This document shows, in pieces, positions 19,876 to 31,327 of a DNA stretch of 64,000 bases. Made by a program: the position numbers and the translations under genes. The notes beneath the pieces were generated by a model. The model was given only the letters and a program-made list of their open reading frames with translations. It ran no database searches and was not told the origin of the DNA. Every line of letters begins with the position of its first letter. Position 1 is the first letter of the stretch. This DNA comes from Coniella vitis (lineage: Eukaryota; Ascomycota; Sordariomycetes; Diaporthales; Schizoparmaceae): NCBI GenBank assembly GCA_011317545.1, contig WUJK01000008.1:2418001-2482000 (forward strand). Reading direction: 5' to 3'.

Positions 19876-20663
19876 CGGTCGCAGCCGAGAAACTGCCGTG
19901 GAGGGCCCATATTTGCCGTTTGCAGACTGACATCGCTTTTTTCAAGGCCCGGTGCAGGGGTTTATTTTAGGGATACAATCCCTGGTGCCTGCTGCTGCTG
20001 CCATGCTGGGGCGGGCGCGGGGTCCCACCGCATCAGGCCCAAAGACAGTGCCATGCGCCGTTTGCCGCATCCACTAACGGGCATGCCTATATTAGATGTT
20101 ACCACTTCCTGCGCGAGCCTGGTCCCCCGACGACCTGGAGCCAAGCGCAAGCTGCGCAAGCTGCGCCAGCAAGGGCAGCAGAAGCGAGCGTCGTCGTCGT
20201 CGTGGGACATACTATGTACGATAGCAGTGCCGTGAAATGGAGACCAGCAGCCAAGGCACGCCGTCATTCTCTGCCCTCGACGCCCGAGCCACGGGCAAAA
20301 TTGAGCACCAGGACCAGGGCTGGGAGTGCAAAGTACAAATATCGGGCGGAGCTCCACAGCGGGTCCTCGCTCCAGAGGCCCGAACGAACGAAGCCCTTTT
20401 GCGCAAGTGTAGGAACCCAAAAAGCATCACTGCTGGTGTCCATAGATGCCCTCTTCAGCCGTCTGGCAAGGCCAAAGCAATAGAGTCGCGGTAGTCATGG
20501 CCAGATCCAGGCGGGTGGGGCGGCGATCATTCATGCAAGGTCACGCTGTTGGCCCTGGCATCAGGAACAGTATACTACTATGTATGTAGCCCATGTTTTA
20601 CTTGCATCTATCAACACCGTCATCGCCGCCGCGGCATTCAGGTCCAGGTCAGCGAGCTGGCAC

Positions 20664-20712
20664 CCTGGCAGGCAGGCAGGCTGGCAGGCAGGCTAGGCAG
20701 GCTAGGCAGGCA
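20664..20712. repeat. (AGGC)n microsatellite
   Basis: Repeated GGCA/GGCT tetramers in non-coding DNA. Confidence 0.85.
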
Positions 20713-21923
20713 AGTGGGCTAGTGACGGATGACAGTAGTGGCTTCCTCGAGATTTAGTTCCAACCTCACTTCCCATGCTTGCTTGCGTGTTGTTGCAGCT
20801 GCAATTCACGACACGAGGAAGGAAGGCGGCAAGGGTTGGATACATACGGCAAGAGCAGCCGCATGGTGTGCCGTCTGACGGCAGCTCGCAGCAAACCTCC
20901 AGGAAGACAGCTTTGTACAACGTACAACAAACTACGCACGAGAGGTGACGACGCACCGCGCCAGGGCCCCGTTGCCAGGAAGCGAGCAGCTCGTGATGGC
21001 TTCGTGCACCCATGGTGGGCATGCCACCACCGCCACTACCGACTTGCAGGTCCCACAATGCTGCACAGGCTGTGGATTGCCCTTTGTCGAACCCACGCTA
21101 GCTCTCGTCGCCTCGCTGCCTCGCTGCCCGCATTCCTTCTAACTCACAAAGAAAACAGAGGGAAAAAAAAAAGAAGCCCATAGGTAAATGAACCTGAAGA
21201 GCCGGCGACCTTGTACTCCCAGGGTTTGGCGATTTCTGATATCACGCAGACTTCACCAAGGCCCTCTACTATGTAACCTCGAGATCGGCGGTCGTCACCA
21301 GGCAGCGTCTGTATCTGTGCCTGGTTTCCATGCCTGAGCGAGCAAGGGCCTCGACGCGGGGCTGGAAGCCGCTCAGGCTGTACTGGCGCGCGGATCCCCT
21401 ACCCTACGGCCCATTCGCAGGTCGAGCTCGTCAACAGGCCGCAAGACGGAGATGAAATCTGCCGGCCCCATGTTGCGCAACGCAGCTTGCAACCACACAC
21501 AGATGCGCTCTCGTGGTCCCAATGGACTGGTACGGGCTTGGAGGATGCACAGGATTTTGACTGATCAGCCTGGTGCCGGCTCTCGGTACAGCGTACTAGA
21601 AGCCCCCCGGCCGCTTCTAGAAGGAAAGACAACACGTATGTATTATGACAGCATCCGAATCGCACTCGACTCCCAGTCATGGTACTTTGCCCAAGGAGAA
21701 TCCAGTACTTACAATATCCTTTGTCAGCTAGGCCGCTTTAGGGGTCGCATAATCGAGCTTTTATTGCTACGACCCATGAAACGCCCTGGTCATTATGCGC
21801 AGCCCCGGCACGGCGGTTCAGGCAAGCCCGTGTCCTCAGCATTTCTTTAGCACCTGGCCATTGTGCGCCACGCGACATGATTGGCCCGCGACAGCCTAAG
21901 TGCACATTTCCCACAACACAAAA

Positions 21924-21926
<3 letters not shown>

Positions 21927-21964
<38 letters not shown>
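21927..21964. repeat. (CA)n microsatellite
   Basis: An almost perfect CA run of about 38 bases, followed directly by TCTCTCTC and GTGTGTGCGTGCG. Confidence 0.9.
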
Positions 21965-21965
<1 letters not shown>

Positions 21966-22300
21966 TCTCTCTCTGTGTGTGCGTGCGTAGTGTCGTTGGG
22001 AGGAGTGGGGCCGTCCGCGCCCTGTCCTACCCAGCATCGCACCTGCGCCCAGCACGCCCCCTTTGCGAAAGGAATCCAAGTGCCCGCTTCGGATTCCAAA
22101 GGAGCATTGAATCGCCCAATCTTGGGGTGACCGATGCTGCAGGGAACCCGTCAGGCAAGCTGGTCGTGGGGCCTAGCCGCTAAATTGAACGGCGAGGCCT
22201 TAGGAAATCCTGCCGCATAATTTATAACCGGCCAACGGCGACGGCGACGGCGACGGCAATCTTGGAAGGTCCAATCTTGCACAACTCGGCTAGGCGGGCG

Positions 22301-22330
22301 GGTTGGCTGGCTGGCTTGCTGGCTGGCTGA
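22301..22330. repeat. (GGCT)n microsatellite
   Basis: GGCT/TGCT tetramers. Simple-sequence DNA about 2.3 kb upstream of the Myb gene. Confidence 0.8.
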
Positions 22331-24624
22331 GTGTCTGCTTGTCTATCGCCGATGACTGCTCACGTATCAATAGCCGCGCAAGGCTCAAGTCGAGGCGGGC
22401 TTCGGGGCAATAACACAGAGGGCTGTGGCATGGGCCAGGTATTCGTAGCACGGAGTAACCTCGTGGGCAAACCGCAGCCAGCGCCGTCAAGCATTACCCC
22501 CCATTATTCAGGGGCCAGCAGCATGGATATGCATGCCATGCTCAACCGGGGCCGTGGTAGCAACGCTCAGATTTGCGGGAACAGCCTAGCCTCGAATTGA
22601 CACCATCCAACAGCCGCATCTTGGAGCTCCGGTCGCAGAATGACCCCGTCCACATGTCCCTTTCCTCCTACATCGTCACTCTGCTGCGGCTGCTGCTGCG
22701 GCTGCTGCTGGGCCATTTTCAGAGCCCACGCGCATCGTTCAACATTGCGCCCCCTTTCCCACGTTTTCGCGCAACACGCGCTCGCTCCATCCGTTCCTGC
22801 CTGGGGTCCTTCTGTTTGAAATTGCTGCCGACTCCAAGTGCAACACGCGTATTCGGGCTTGTTTCTCGGTATGGAAGCTGCTACGAACCATCTTGCTTTG
22901 CACGCATGTCGGTTGCCCTTGTTGACGAATCTCCACAGGAACAACACGAAGCTGTCAGCGATCAGGCCCACACGCGTCTAATGGCGTCGGTGCCGCACCT
23001 GGCCTTTGGGTCTTATCACCTTCTTCCCTGTCGTTATTGTCCAGTCATGCTGGGCGTGATGTTCTGCCGAGATTAATCAGAAAGAACAGAAGAAGAAGAA
23101 GAAAAAGGAAAGAAGAAAAAGAGTTTTATTTTACCGTCTCCGCGCGTGGATGGGTGGGTGGTGTGCTTCGGCAATCTAGGGCCACCTAAATCCTCCCTCC
23201 TCATATCGCTCTCAGCTACTTTGTACCCTTCGATGTGCTTCGCTCCATGGCGTTTTGAGACCCGTGCTCTTCCCTCAACCCTTTGATATAGGCCCCCTGG
23301 CCAGAATATACCCCCCTCCTCCATCGCAACGCAGCGGGAGCTCAGAATCTACTCGCCTCTGCCCTGTTTCCCTCGAGCAAACCCCGCCTCGCTCTGTCGA
23401 GTGCCCTTGGGTCCAAGTACCGTGACCAATGTGATGTACCCAAGAGTACCTCGCGTGTGATATCCACTCGCTCATCCTTGGTACTCTGGAGATCGCTCCA
23501 TGCCCTTTTTCACGCTCACGCCCAGCGGCGCTGGGGCAGCAAGGTACCCTTGCTCTCACCCACCCATTACCTCCTCTGTGCTCCTGTGCCCACAGTCGGC
23601 CCTCGTCGTCACCAGCACCACCAGTGTCAGCGTCAGGACCGCCGACTGTTCAGTACAGTAGCTGGGGCTGGGGCTGAAGCAATAGCGGTAGCAGCGGTAG
23701 TAACAAAGTAGCCTCAGCAAGCGCTGTATGGCTGTACCTCATGCTGAACTTTTCAGGCCTCGAGTCCGTACCTGAGGCCTTTCTCACTCGAGATTTCTTT
23801 GCCTGTTTCAGCTCTCGTTTGCAACCATTTTCGTGCCGCAGCTTTGTGTCTGTCTATTCTGCCGTTGAGTCCATCCTGGATCAACTGTTTTGGCTCCCAC
23901 AGTACCTGTCCTTGCTGCTCAACAGGTCTGCTGGCTATCCAGAAAGCTTTGGAAGAGCCGGGTCCCCCTGCCCATCGTCTGGAGCAGGGTACCACAATAT
24001 CCCAGTGCGTCACATACTCGAGGCCGGGGTGTCGCTTGCACGTCGAGCGACTCGACCATGGCATAAGAGCCCCAAATTATGCTGCCGTTTGGCTGGGCCC
24101 AGAGGTGACTTTAGTCTCCGCACAGGAACTGTACCTGTCCCATGGCAAGTCGCCTGGGAGCTTCCCCGTTGGTCTGTAAAGAAGCCATAAGAAGGTACCT
24201 CCCCTCAGCATCCACATTCTGCTAGAACTTTTTTCTGCCCTCCACACGACTCGAAACATCAAGACAGCGAGGGAAGGCAGTCCTCACAAGAACGCAAGAG
24301 CTTGTGGAAACTCCATTCCACCATTGTTTCCCACCTAGCCACTCGAAGGATCCAACGAAACCAAAACAGCGCCGAGTAGTCCTGGTCAAGTGGTAAGAGG
24401 ATGTTGACCAAGGTGTATACTACCGACTATTGAAGATCGAGAGCCGCGCGCGCGCGCCTTTGTCATCCATCCCTTCTTCAAGACATCCTCTCTTGCTCTC
24501 GCGTTCGCGCTGAGCCTTCCATACTAGGGCAGAAGCCTACCTGTACCGTCGGCTGCCGATATATCTCTAGCCAAATAGCCGCACAGCGCCCCAAGAGAGT
24601 CAACCATCAACATCTCGACGACAC

Positions 24625-24681
24625 ATGTACTGGGCGCCCCCTTCATCAGCATCGGCGCAAAACTCAACTACTCGTGCCTAG
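24625..24681 (+). other. Short ORF or first exon of the Myb gene
   Basis: An ATG at 24625 opens 18 codons (MYWAPPSSASAQNSTTRA) before a TAG at 24679. The composition resembles the Ser/Thr/Pro/Gln-rich N-terminus that follows in another frame from 24699. It could be the first coding exon, spliced from a GT at 24674 to an acceptor such as 24767-24768, which keeps the frame. It could equally be an upstream ORF that controls translation of the Myb mRNA. Neither junction is strong, so the choice is open. Confidence 0.4.
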
Positions 24682-24968
24682 TGTTGCGTCTATACTAAGG
24701 CGTCACGCGTGCTCGCGCAACCGACAGGTCCCTCCCTCCAAATCTCGGGCAGCCCTACGGGGCTCCAGCCAGTCAAATTCTTTCCATACAGATTCCGGCT
24801 CCCAGCCAGAGCGGTTCGCTCTGGCGGAACCCATGCTCTACAGGCACGCTGGCGGGCAACTACCGACTAGGAACAGACTATCATGTCGACTATTCACCAC
24901 AGGGCTCGCATCCGGCCGATCAGAGCCAGCAGCATCACGGATATGCGCCGCACCATCCCAGAGCCTCG

Positions 24969-25030
24969 ATGCACCATACAGGGCCGTCCATCCTTCATGA
25001 GAGCCCTACAGAATCACATTATACCACAAT

Positions 25031-25061
<31 letters not shown>

Positions 25062-25954
25062 CATCACCACCAGCAAACGGCGCACAGAGCCGTGCCAGTG
25101 CTGATGGATCCAGGCCAGATGGGTGGTCACCCAGGTCATCGTCTGTCCCATCCCGGGCCCTCCCATTTTGGTGGACCAGGGCCATCCCCCCATTCTGTAG
25201 TGTCGCCCCATTCTGTGGTCTCACCTCTGTATCCATCTATGGCGCCTGGTCCCGGCCCCGGCGGGGTGAAGCGGCCAAGACCCGACGAACTTGACCTATC
25301 TGTACACGGTATGGCAGAGCTTGACCAGAGCGAGATGGACTCAATGCAACAAACTCCACTCAATGCAGCAGCATACGCGCAGTCAGCAGCGGCAAGCACT
25401 CATCCTACGCATCACCATCATCGCCTACCAGATACTGGGCCGCCTTCCAAGATTATACGGCGAGATGACGGAAGTGGAGGAGGTGCACCAAGCGTCGTGG
25501 GACAAGAAGGCATGCCAGCGCCAGCACCAAGACCGAGAGGACCAAAGCTCAAGTTCACGCCAGAGGACGACCAGTTACTTATTGACCTCAAAGAGAATAA
25601 GAACCTTACATGGAAGCAAATCGCAGACTTTTTCCCTGGTCGCTCTAGTGGAACGCTTCAAGTTCGATACTGCACAAAGCTTAAGGCAAAAACTACACAA
25701 TGGACAGACGAGACGGTAAGTTTTCGAAGCTCTCTACGGTCTGCAAGATGGAAATCCAAGACAGTATAATACCACCACTTATTGTTGGTGACTGACAAGT
25801 CTATGTGCAGGACCAGAAGTTGCGCTCGGCCCTTCAGGACTACGAAAATGAAAAGTGGCGCATCGTCGCCAACAAGGTCGGGACCGGCTTCACACCGGCA
25901 GCATGTCGGGAGAGGGCTACACAGCTAGTTGAAGGGGTCGGTGGAGACTTATAG
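24969..25954 (+). CDS. Myb/SANT two-repeat transcription regulator
   Basis: Exons 24969-25715 and 25811-25954, joined by a GTAAGT...CAG intron with a GACTGAC branch, give 296 residues from the first in-frame ATG. The same frame is open back to 24699 and reads like protein there (Gln, Ser, Pro and His rich), so the true start is probably in an upstream exon near 24625. Residues 22-30 are a run of nine Gln followed by His. The DNA-binding part holds two Myb/SANT repeats. The first (starting KFTPEDDQLLIDLKENKNLT) has Trp in WKQIADFF and helix RSSGTLQVRY. The second starts WTDETDQKLRSAL and has WRIVANKV and helix PAACRERATQLVE. The domain-proximal TAG at 25952 is followed by an open Gln-rich frame (see the extension entry). 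The gene stands alone in about 21 kb, as developmental regulators often do in fungi. The exact ortholog was not recognised. Confidence 0.85.
25028..25058 (+). repeat. (CAG)n coding microsatellite, N-terminal polyQ
   Basis: Nine CAG codons followed by His codons in the N-terminal part of the Myb protein. Confidence 0.9.
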
Positions 25955-25960
25955 CAATCA
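25952..25960 (+). promoter_or_regulatory. Candidate leaky stop codon (TAG CAATCA)
   Basis: The Myb reading frame ends with GAC TTA TAG CAA TCA. The six bases after the stop match the CAR-YYA rule of the tobamovirus-type readthrough context, which also works in yeast. The frame beyond stays open and protein-like, so a fraction of ribosomes may insert an amino acid at TAG and continue. Confidence 0.5.
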
Positions 25961-26074
25961 GCGTCTTCTCCGGGAGCATCTGTTCCCGGAGAGGACACCC
26001 ACATCGACACGCACGTCTACGCCCAGGCTCATGCCTCAGAGCCTCCCACTGCTGTCTATCAACAACAACAACAA

Positions 26075-26112
<38 letters not shown>

Positions 26113-26242
26113 ACGACAACAGGCCAACGAGCCACCCACCAGTGTCTACTCCCAGAGCCATGCCTCCGAGCCCTCTAGCGCCGTCTATCAACAACAGCCT
26201 AGCGAACCATCGAATAGCGTCTACTCTCAGCAGCTTCAATGA
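25955..26242 (+). CDS. In-frame glutamine-rich extension of the Myb protein (readthrough candidate)
   Basis: Directly after the TAG, the same frame runs 95 codons to a TGA at 26240-26242. It encodes a Ser/Pro segment, then HASEPPTAVY, 18 consecutive Gln (six CAA, ten CAG, two CAA) plus R-Q-Q, and then repeats of the pattern HASEPs-AVYQQ / EPsNSVYSQQ. The recurring (P/S)-(T/S/N)-(A/S)-V-Y-(S/Q)-Q unit is visible only at protein level in this frame and uses varied synonymous codons. That argues that the stretch is, or recently was, translated. It could be reached by readthrough, by an alternative intron that removes the TAG (for example 25904-25961, with a weak GTCGGG donor that would delete part of the second Myb repeat), or by a recent nonsense mutation. 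Confidence 0.5.
26060..26122 (+). repeat. (CAA/CAG)n repeat
   Basis: Eighteen Gln codons in a row (6 CAA, 10 CAG, 2 CAA), then CGA CAA CAG, in the open frame beyond the Myb TAG. Confidence 0.9.
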
Positions 26243-29200
26243 CACCAATCGTCGCTACGTAAGCGTACAGGCATCTACAAATACAATGAAAGGCTGAGAC
26301 AACAAGGTCAAATAAAGAGCATACTGGATGTAACATCACTACATCCGCCCCATGGCATAAGAGATAGAGCAGCGCCAAGCCCCCAAAAGATAGGAAAGGG
26401 GGCGAAGCAGTTCCCAACTGATTCGAGTGGCGGCTCGGGATGGCTTGCGATCGCTCTCGGCCTTTGCAGAACATGCAACATTGTAAAGCCACAATACTTT
26501 ACTTGATTACGGGCAGCTTTCCAAGCAAGGTTCTGGGACCGCATGGTAGATAATGTACGAGATACCCAGACTTGTCCGGCACCTCTGCAAATTGACAACT
26601 TTGGCTCGGTTCGTCTTTGGTGCTCGGCTCTCCGTCGCTTTGCTCTTTGGTCACCCCAGGCCCCTCCATTCTTTATCACGATTTTTCCTTTTCTTTACTT
26701 TTCACTTCTCTTTTTTCTTCTTCTTTGCACTGACATAGATCGACAAGACCCATTTGTTGTGTTAGGATGGGGAGCCACTGGGAAACATTATATACGGTTT
26801 CTGGGAGGGTCACAGATTGGTTATATGAATTATGGCCTAGGTTTTACAACACTATTGTTATATATACACCTCTCATCACCCTTCCTTGCACTGTCTGGCT
26901 TATTTTCTTTCACTCACCTTCTGCTCGTGCTATTCTATAATCACTGTTCCTTTCTGTTGTTACGTTGACGGATGTGGTCTTTGGCTGCTGGCTGAAGGAA
27001 CAGCTAGGGAGCCGGCCCCTCCGCTCACTGTTTTCATTTATTATGACTGTCTCATGGCAACAAATAGGAGGAGCTGCGGTAGTAGTTGGAGATGAAAGTG
27101 TCGCCTTCTTCTAATTTCTTTATGCTCATCTGCTTTGATTACTCACAACACCTTGTTCGCACGGCGTCCGGGAGAATGCAGAAAGAATGGCACCGAGTCG
27201 GGGGATATCAAGACGCAACTGCACATGTCACATCACACTCTCGCCTGCATGCCCACACCTACCCACAAAAACCACTCCGATTAATCTACCTGCGAGGGCT
27301 AGGTTGTGTTAACCTCTTCTGGGATTTTTGGGGATAAAAATCGAAATAATGTAAAAGGAATTCATAATAAACCAGGCACATATTGCGAGCAGCAGCGTTG
27401 ATTTTTGAGTTTTTTTTTTGTTCCTCCGATATTTCCGGTTGGGCATACTTCTTATGCTGTCATTCACGAAAGAAGCTTATCTCTTTAATGTTCTGTTATT
27501 ATCAAGCAGCGTGAATGTTGTTGTTTTTTTTTTTTTTTTTCAATGGAAAAGGAAAACGAAAAAGAACTGTTATTCTTGTTTCTCACTGATTTCGCTGAAC
27601 TCCAATGTTGCACGGAGGCTTACAGTCAGAACTTGTTCTCAGTCTTTACGTCTCAGAAGCATTGCTATTCATTCGCGTCTCATTGTCAGGCAGTCAAAGA
27701 TAAGCAGCAGGGCCTTTCAGTGTCGCTCATGCTTTCTGGTGATATGGGTTTGGATTTTGAGGTTGTCTCAGTTACGCAGATGGTGAAAAGCCAGGAACAA
27801 CAAAAAGGACGAGAAAAAGGAAAATCTTGGCAAATGAGGAAACAAGCGTAATGTTGAGAAAAAGGCAAATCCTCCCCCGCCCCCGGACCCCCCCCCCCCC
27901 AAAAAAAACCAAAGAAAGTAAGAGCCAAGCTTCTCATGATGGAAAAAATGCCCGTGCCTTGAAGAGGGGTGGGATCCACGCTTATCTATACCTACCTAGG
28001 TAATATGTAATGCACATTGGGGATCTCGACGATGTTTACATGGGTTACGGATACTAACATGTACATAGTATCCAAGAGGCAAATGGAGAAAGTCTATTAT
28101 CTCAAGTACCATTTGGTTTTTACGAGGTAACGGCGATTATGTACAAATACGGCCAAGGCCTCAACCCGGGGGGGGGCTCAGGGACAGCTCGGGAAGTCGA
28201 CTATATTTTACGTATATATCAGAGTATTCCCAGGGAGCCCGTTGTGTATAGAGAATATGTACATCTTGTATATATAGATAGACTTGATGCGTTACCCGGG
28301 CTGGATTGATCGACATGGCTGGTGACGAAGAGGGAAAGCGAAGAAAGGAAAGAAAAAGAAAGAGGAGAGAACGACGATCATTTCGTAGGGATTGACAAGA
28401 TCATCTCTCAGCCTCTGGAGAGGGCAGAGGAAAAGGTGGAGCAAAGAATGACGGCGAGGAATACTATACATGGCCTACAAATGGATGGATAGATGTGTAG
28501 GCCTGTACCGTGAATCGGAGTAACTCAATTTTTCTATAAAAAGAGGGATCGTCGTGATGGCTTGAAGGTTGTGGGTGGATCGAGTGAATGGGTATCTGAT
28601 TTGGATGGGTGCGTCGATAATTGGTCTCATGATAGAACTGGTGGTATCAATTGGTTGCGAGCGATGATATCCAATGCAGAATGGCTTATTTGTATAGGGA
28701 AGCGTTGCGAGAACTGCGAGATTAGCTAAACAAATTGACACACAGAAGCGTCAAAGGCCTCGTTGTTCTTCTTGATCGTTTGAATAAGACAGACAGGCCA
28801 CTTTGGACAAAAACCACGTTGTGGTGGGGGTTTGGGTTTTGCTGTAAACCTGTGTATTGCGACGTTTTGGTTCGTGATATTGATATACTAGATATGAAGT
28901 ATCATACCGTCACCCTTTTCTTCTTGGCCATAGCCAGGCCATCTGGATCGTTCATGCTGATATCTGTCTGTTCATTGCTCAACAATGCTAGATTGGGATG
29001 TACTGTTGGGGAACAAAATTTACCAGGCACGTGTTTGGTCATGTGGACCACCAACGAGGACAGCTCTAGCAAGAAGAAGGAAGGACCTACACCATGAGAC
29101 CACCTTGGGCTTGGGGAAGAAGTCACGCTCGAGCAGTTGCTGTCGCACAAAGAAGTGCCACGGGGAAAATGGAGGGGGGACGCGGCAGCCACCCCGCGCA

Positions 29201-29245
29201 CGCAGCTGACCTCTACAGTAAATGCACGGGTCTGACGGGTCCATA

Positions 29246-29343
29246 TACTATGTATTATGTACTATGTATACCCCGCTGTCTCGGCAGCTCCAGCGCTATG
29301 GCGCGCCTACAGGCCCTATCACGCATCAGCCACATACTATGTA
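29246..29343. repeat. Cluster of TACTATGTA motifs
   Basis: Three exact copies within 100 bases (29246-29254, 29260-29268, 29335-29343), with further near copies at about 29391 and 29484. This is the densest local group of the dispersed motif in the window. Confidence 0.8.
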
Positions 29344-29875
29344 CGGTGCTGCAAGCCCTGCAAAGCCTGCTGTGTATGCTACTATTATGTATGTACATTG
29401 TAACAGCGGCACTAGCGGCACTAGCCGTTATGCCAATCCAATGCCAGCAGCAAGCCAACCTCGTCTGCTGGGCTGGCCTTCCACATACTATGCCTGGGCC
29501 TTTCTTATCACCCCGCCCCCATTTGCACCCATCCTTGCTGCTTCACCATCACGACTCGGCATCCCTCTCTGCTACGCACCCTCTCGCACCCACACATTCC
29601 AATGACTACGTGCTTCTCTTCGCCAACGACGTGGGGCCAGATCCAGCCCCCCCGCTCACCATCACCATGGATGGCATCACGGAGCCGATAAACTGCCTGC
29701 CGTGCTTGCTGATTGTTAATCTGAAACGCCCCTGGGTGGACTGGCAGACTGGCTACGACGCACCTGCAGAGCTCGCCGCTCGCTGCTCGGTGTCGTCGCC
29801 AGCATCACCAGGTCTGGCAGCTTGGCGACATCCAAAACACCCCCGCCGGCCCCTTTTGCTACTGCAACGTGTGCC

Positions 29876-29901
29876 AGGCACAGGCACAGGCACAGGCACA
29901 A
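29876..29901. repeat. (GGCACA)n hexamer repeat
   Basis: About four CAGGCA units. The same hexamer recurs in the Rcm1 intron at 42491-42550. Confidence 0.85.
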
Positions 29902-31311
29902 GCAACCTGTTGACCAGGCCTCCCTGCGATGACGACTGCCGCCTTGCCGGCTCTCTCTGTCCCGACCAGACCCCAAGCCCGCACATGGTTCTGCTACACT
30001 GTCTAGTCCATCGCAACAGCCGCAGTCTTCGGGACTAGACAGCGCGAGCAGAGCAGAGCAGGCCATGTCACTGGTCGTGGTGCGGGCGGGGCTTCCTTTC
30101 CCCCCCACTCATCTGGATCCTATGCACGCCCTGCAACCTGTGACGAGGCTTGCTTCATTACACCGACTCGCTCCCTGGTGATAGAGCCCGCCCCAGCTCT
30201 GGACGACCTCCTGCATACAACAATCCAGTGAACCTTGCAGCAAAACCGCCCCACTCCCTGCAGGAATTTCACAAAAAAAAAAAAAAAAAATGGCACGCAG
30301 GGATCTTTGTGGAGGCTGCAGCACGACTACTGCAGTGCCCGCCGGAGGGGGCCCCAGGATAATAAGGCTATCTGCATCACGTTGTCTGAGATCTCGACCT
30401 CTCTCTTCTCTCTCGCTCCTTGCTTGGCGGCTTATTAGCGTTGACCAGGCTTGGGAGGAAAGTGCAGGGAGACAGCAAGGATGAGGGCATCAGCGACAGA
30501 AATCAGGCCAGCCACATGTATGCATATGCAGCAAGAACTGGTAGCGAAGCTGCCGGCTGGCCAAACGACAGGCTCTGCTCTGTTCTCCTTTGGCCATCAC
30601 AGCAAGCTGCCATCGTTTTTCCATCTGGGAGCACTCGTCCAGTGGCCCACCCATGCACAGTGCGGCAATGCCAACAGCCAAGGCGGTGGGATGCGCATAG
30701 TACGGGATGGTATTGCCTACTAGATACAAGAGACGAGGCCATTGAAAAGGAAGCCCGGCCGAGGCCCCGGTCAGCAGTCCCACGTCGCGAACGCGGTGTG
30801 AAACTCGAGTGCATGGTCGGCCGACGAGAAGAACCCGTGTCTGAAGATGTTGCGCAAAGAGACGCACCAAAAGATGCGTGACTGCGGCTGCAGCTAGACT
30901 GCCACGACCCCCCCCTCGTCGACGCCAACCTCCGCGACTTTGTCGGCAGATGCACGTGGCAGGCGACTTGTTGCTGTTACCATGCACGCACGTCTGTCTA
31001 TCTTATCATACTCGGCATGCTCGAGTTGCGCTGGGTCGGAGCATTACACTTCAACTCACCGCCCTGGTACACAGTCCTCATGCGCGCCTCGGGAGCGTCT
31101 GCATCTGGACGACTCTTTGCAATATTGCTATCATGTTGTCTCGTGTGATATTGACGGGGCTGGTTTACGAAGTCTTGGTAGGTGTACGTGTTTACCACAC
31201 GCTCCATGGAGAGTCCCAAGTCATCACGATACCCACCCACCGGATACCCAGGGCCTTGGAATCTCCGAATTGCCCGGTCAGCAAAAAGCCGGTGCTATGG
31301 AGCTAACCAAC

Positions 31312-31327
31312 TACTATGTACATAGTA
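31312..31327. repeat. 16-bp perfect palindrome TACTATGTACATAGTA
   Basis: Two copies of the dispersed motif in opposite orientation overlap to form a perfect 16-base palindrome. It could be a binding site for a dimeric protein. Confidence 0.85.

Larger units (their letters stand above)
13178..24624. other. Long intergenic region upstream of the Myb gene
   Basis: About 11.4 kb between PRP8 and the Myb regulator. No reading frame here resembles a known protein or shows a convincing spliced gene; frames of up to ~190 codons are low-complexity or antisense noise. The region is full of microsatellites and homopolymer runs, has a strong pyrimidine-rich tract (about 16110-16350), and carries eight exact copies of TACTATGTA/TACATAGTA. 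Base composition is not shifted to the AT-rich, CpG-poor state expected of heavily RIP-mutated transposons. A long regulatory region and/or untranslated leader or non-coding RNA of the Myb gene is the likeliest explanation. Confidence 0.5.

Noticed and set aside
13178..24624. Ancient transposons inactivated by RIP as the cause of the long gap
   Set aside because: The DNA is not strongly AT-rich, retains CpG and CpA-containing words, and shows no terminal repeats or degraded transposase/reverse-transcriptase frames.
29094..30038. A 314-codon plus-strand reading frame in the downstream Myb flank
   Set aside because: No domain or family resemblance. Its composition shifts along its length, and several peptide segments (YTMYYVLCI-like) are just the translated TACTATGTA motif. 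Other frames are open nearby too, so chance in fairly GC-rich DNA is the simplest explanation.
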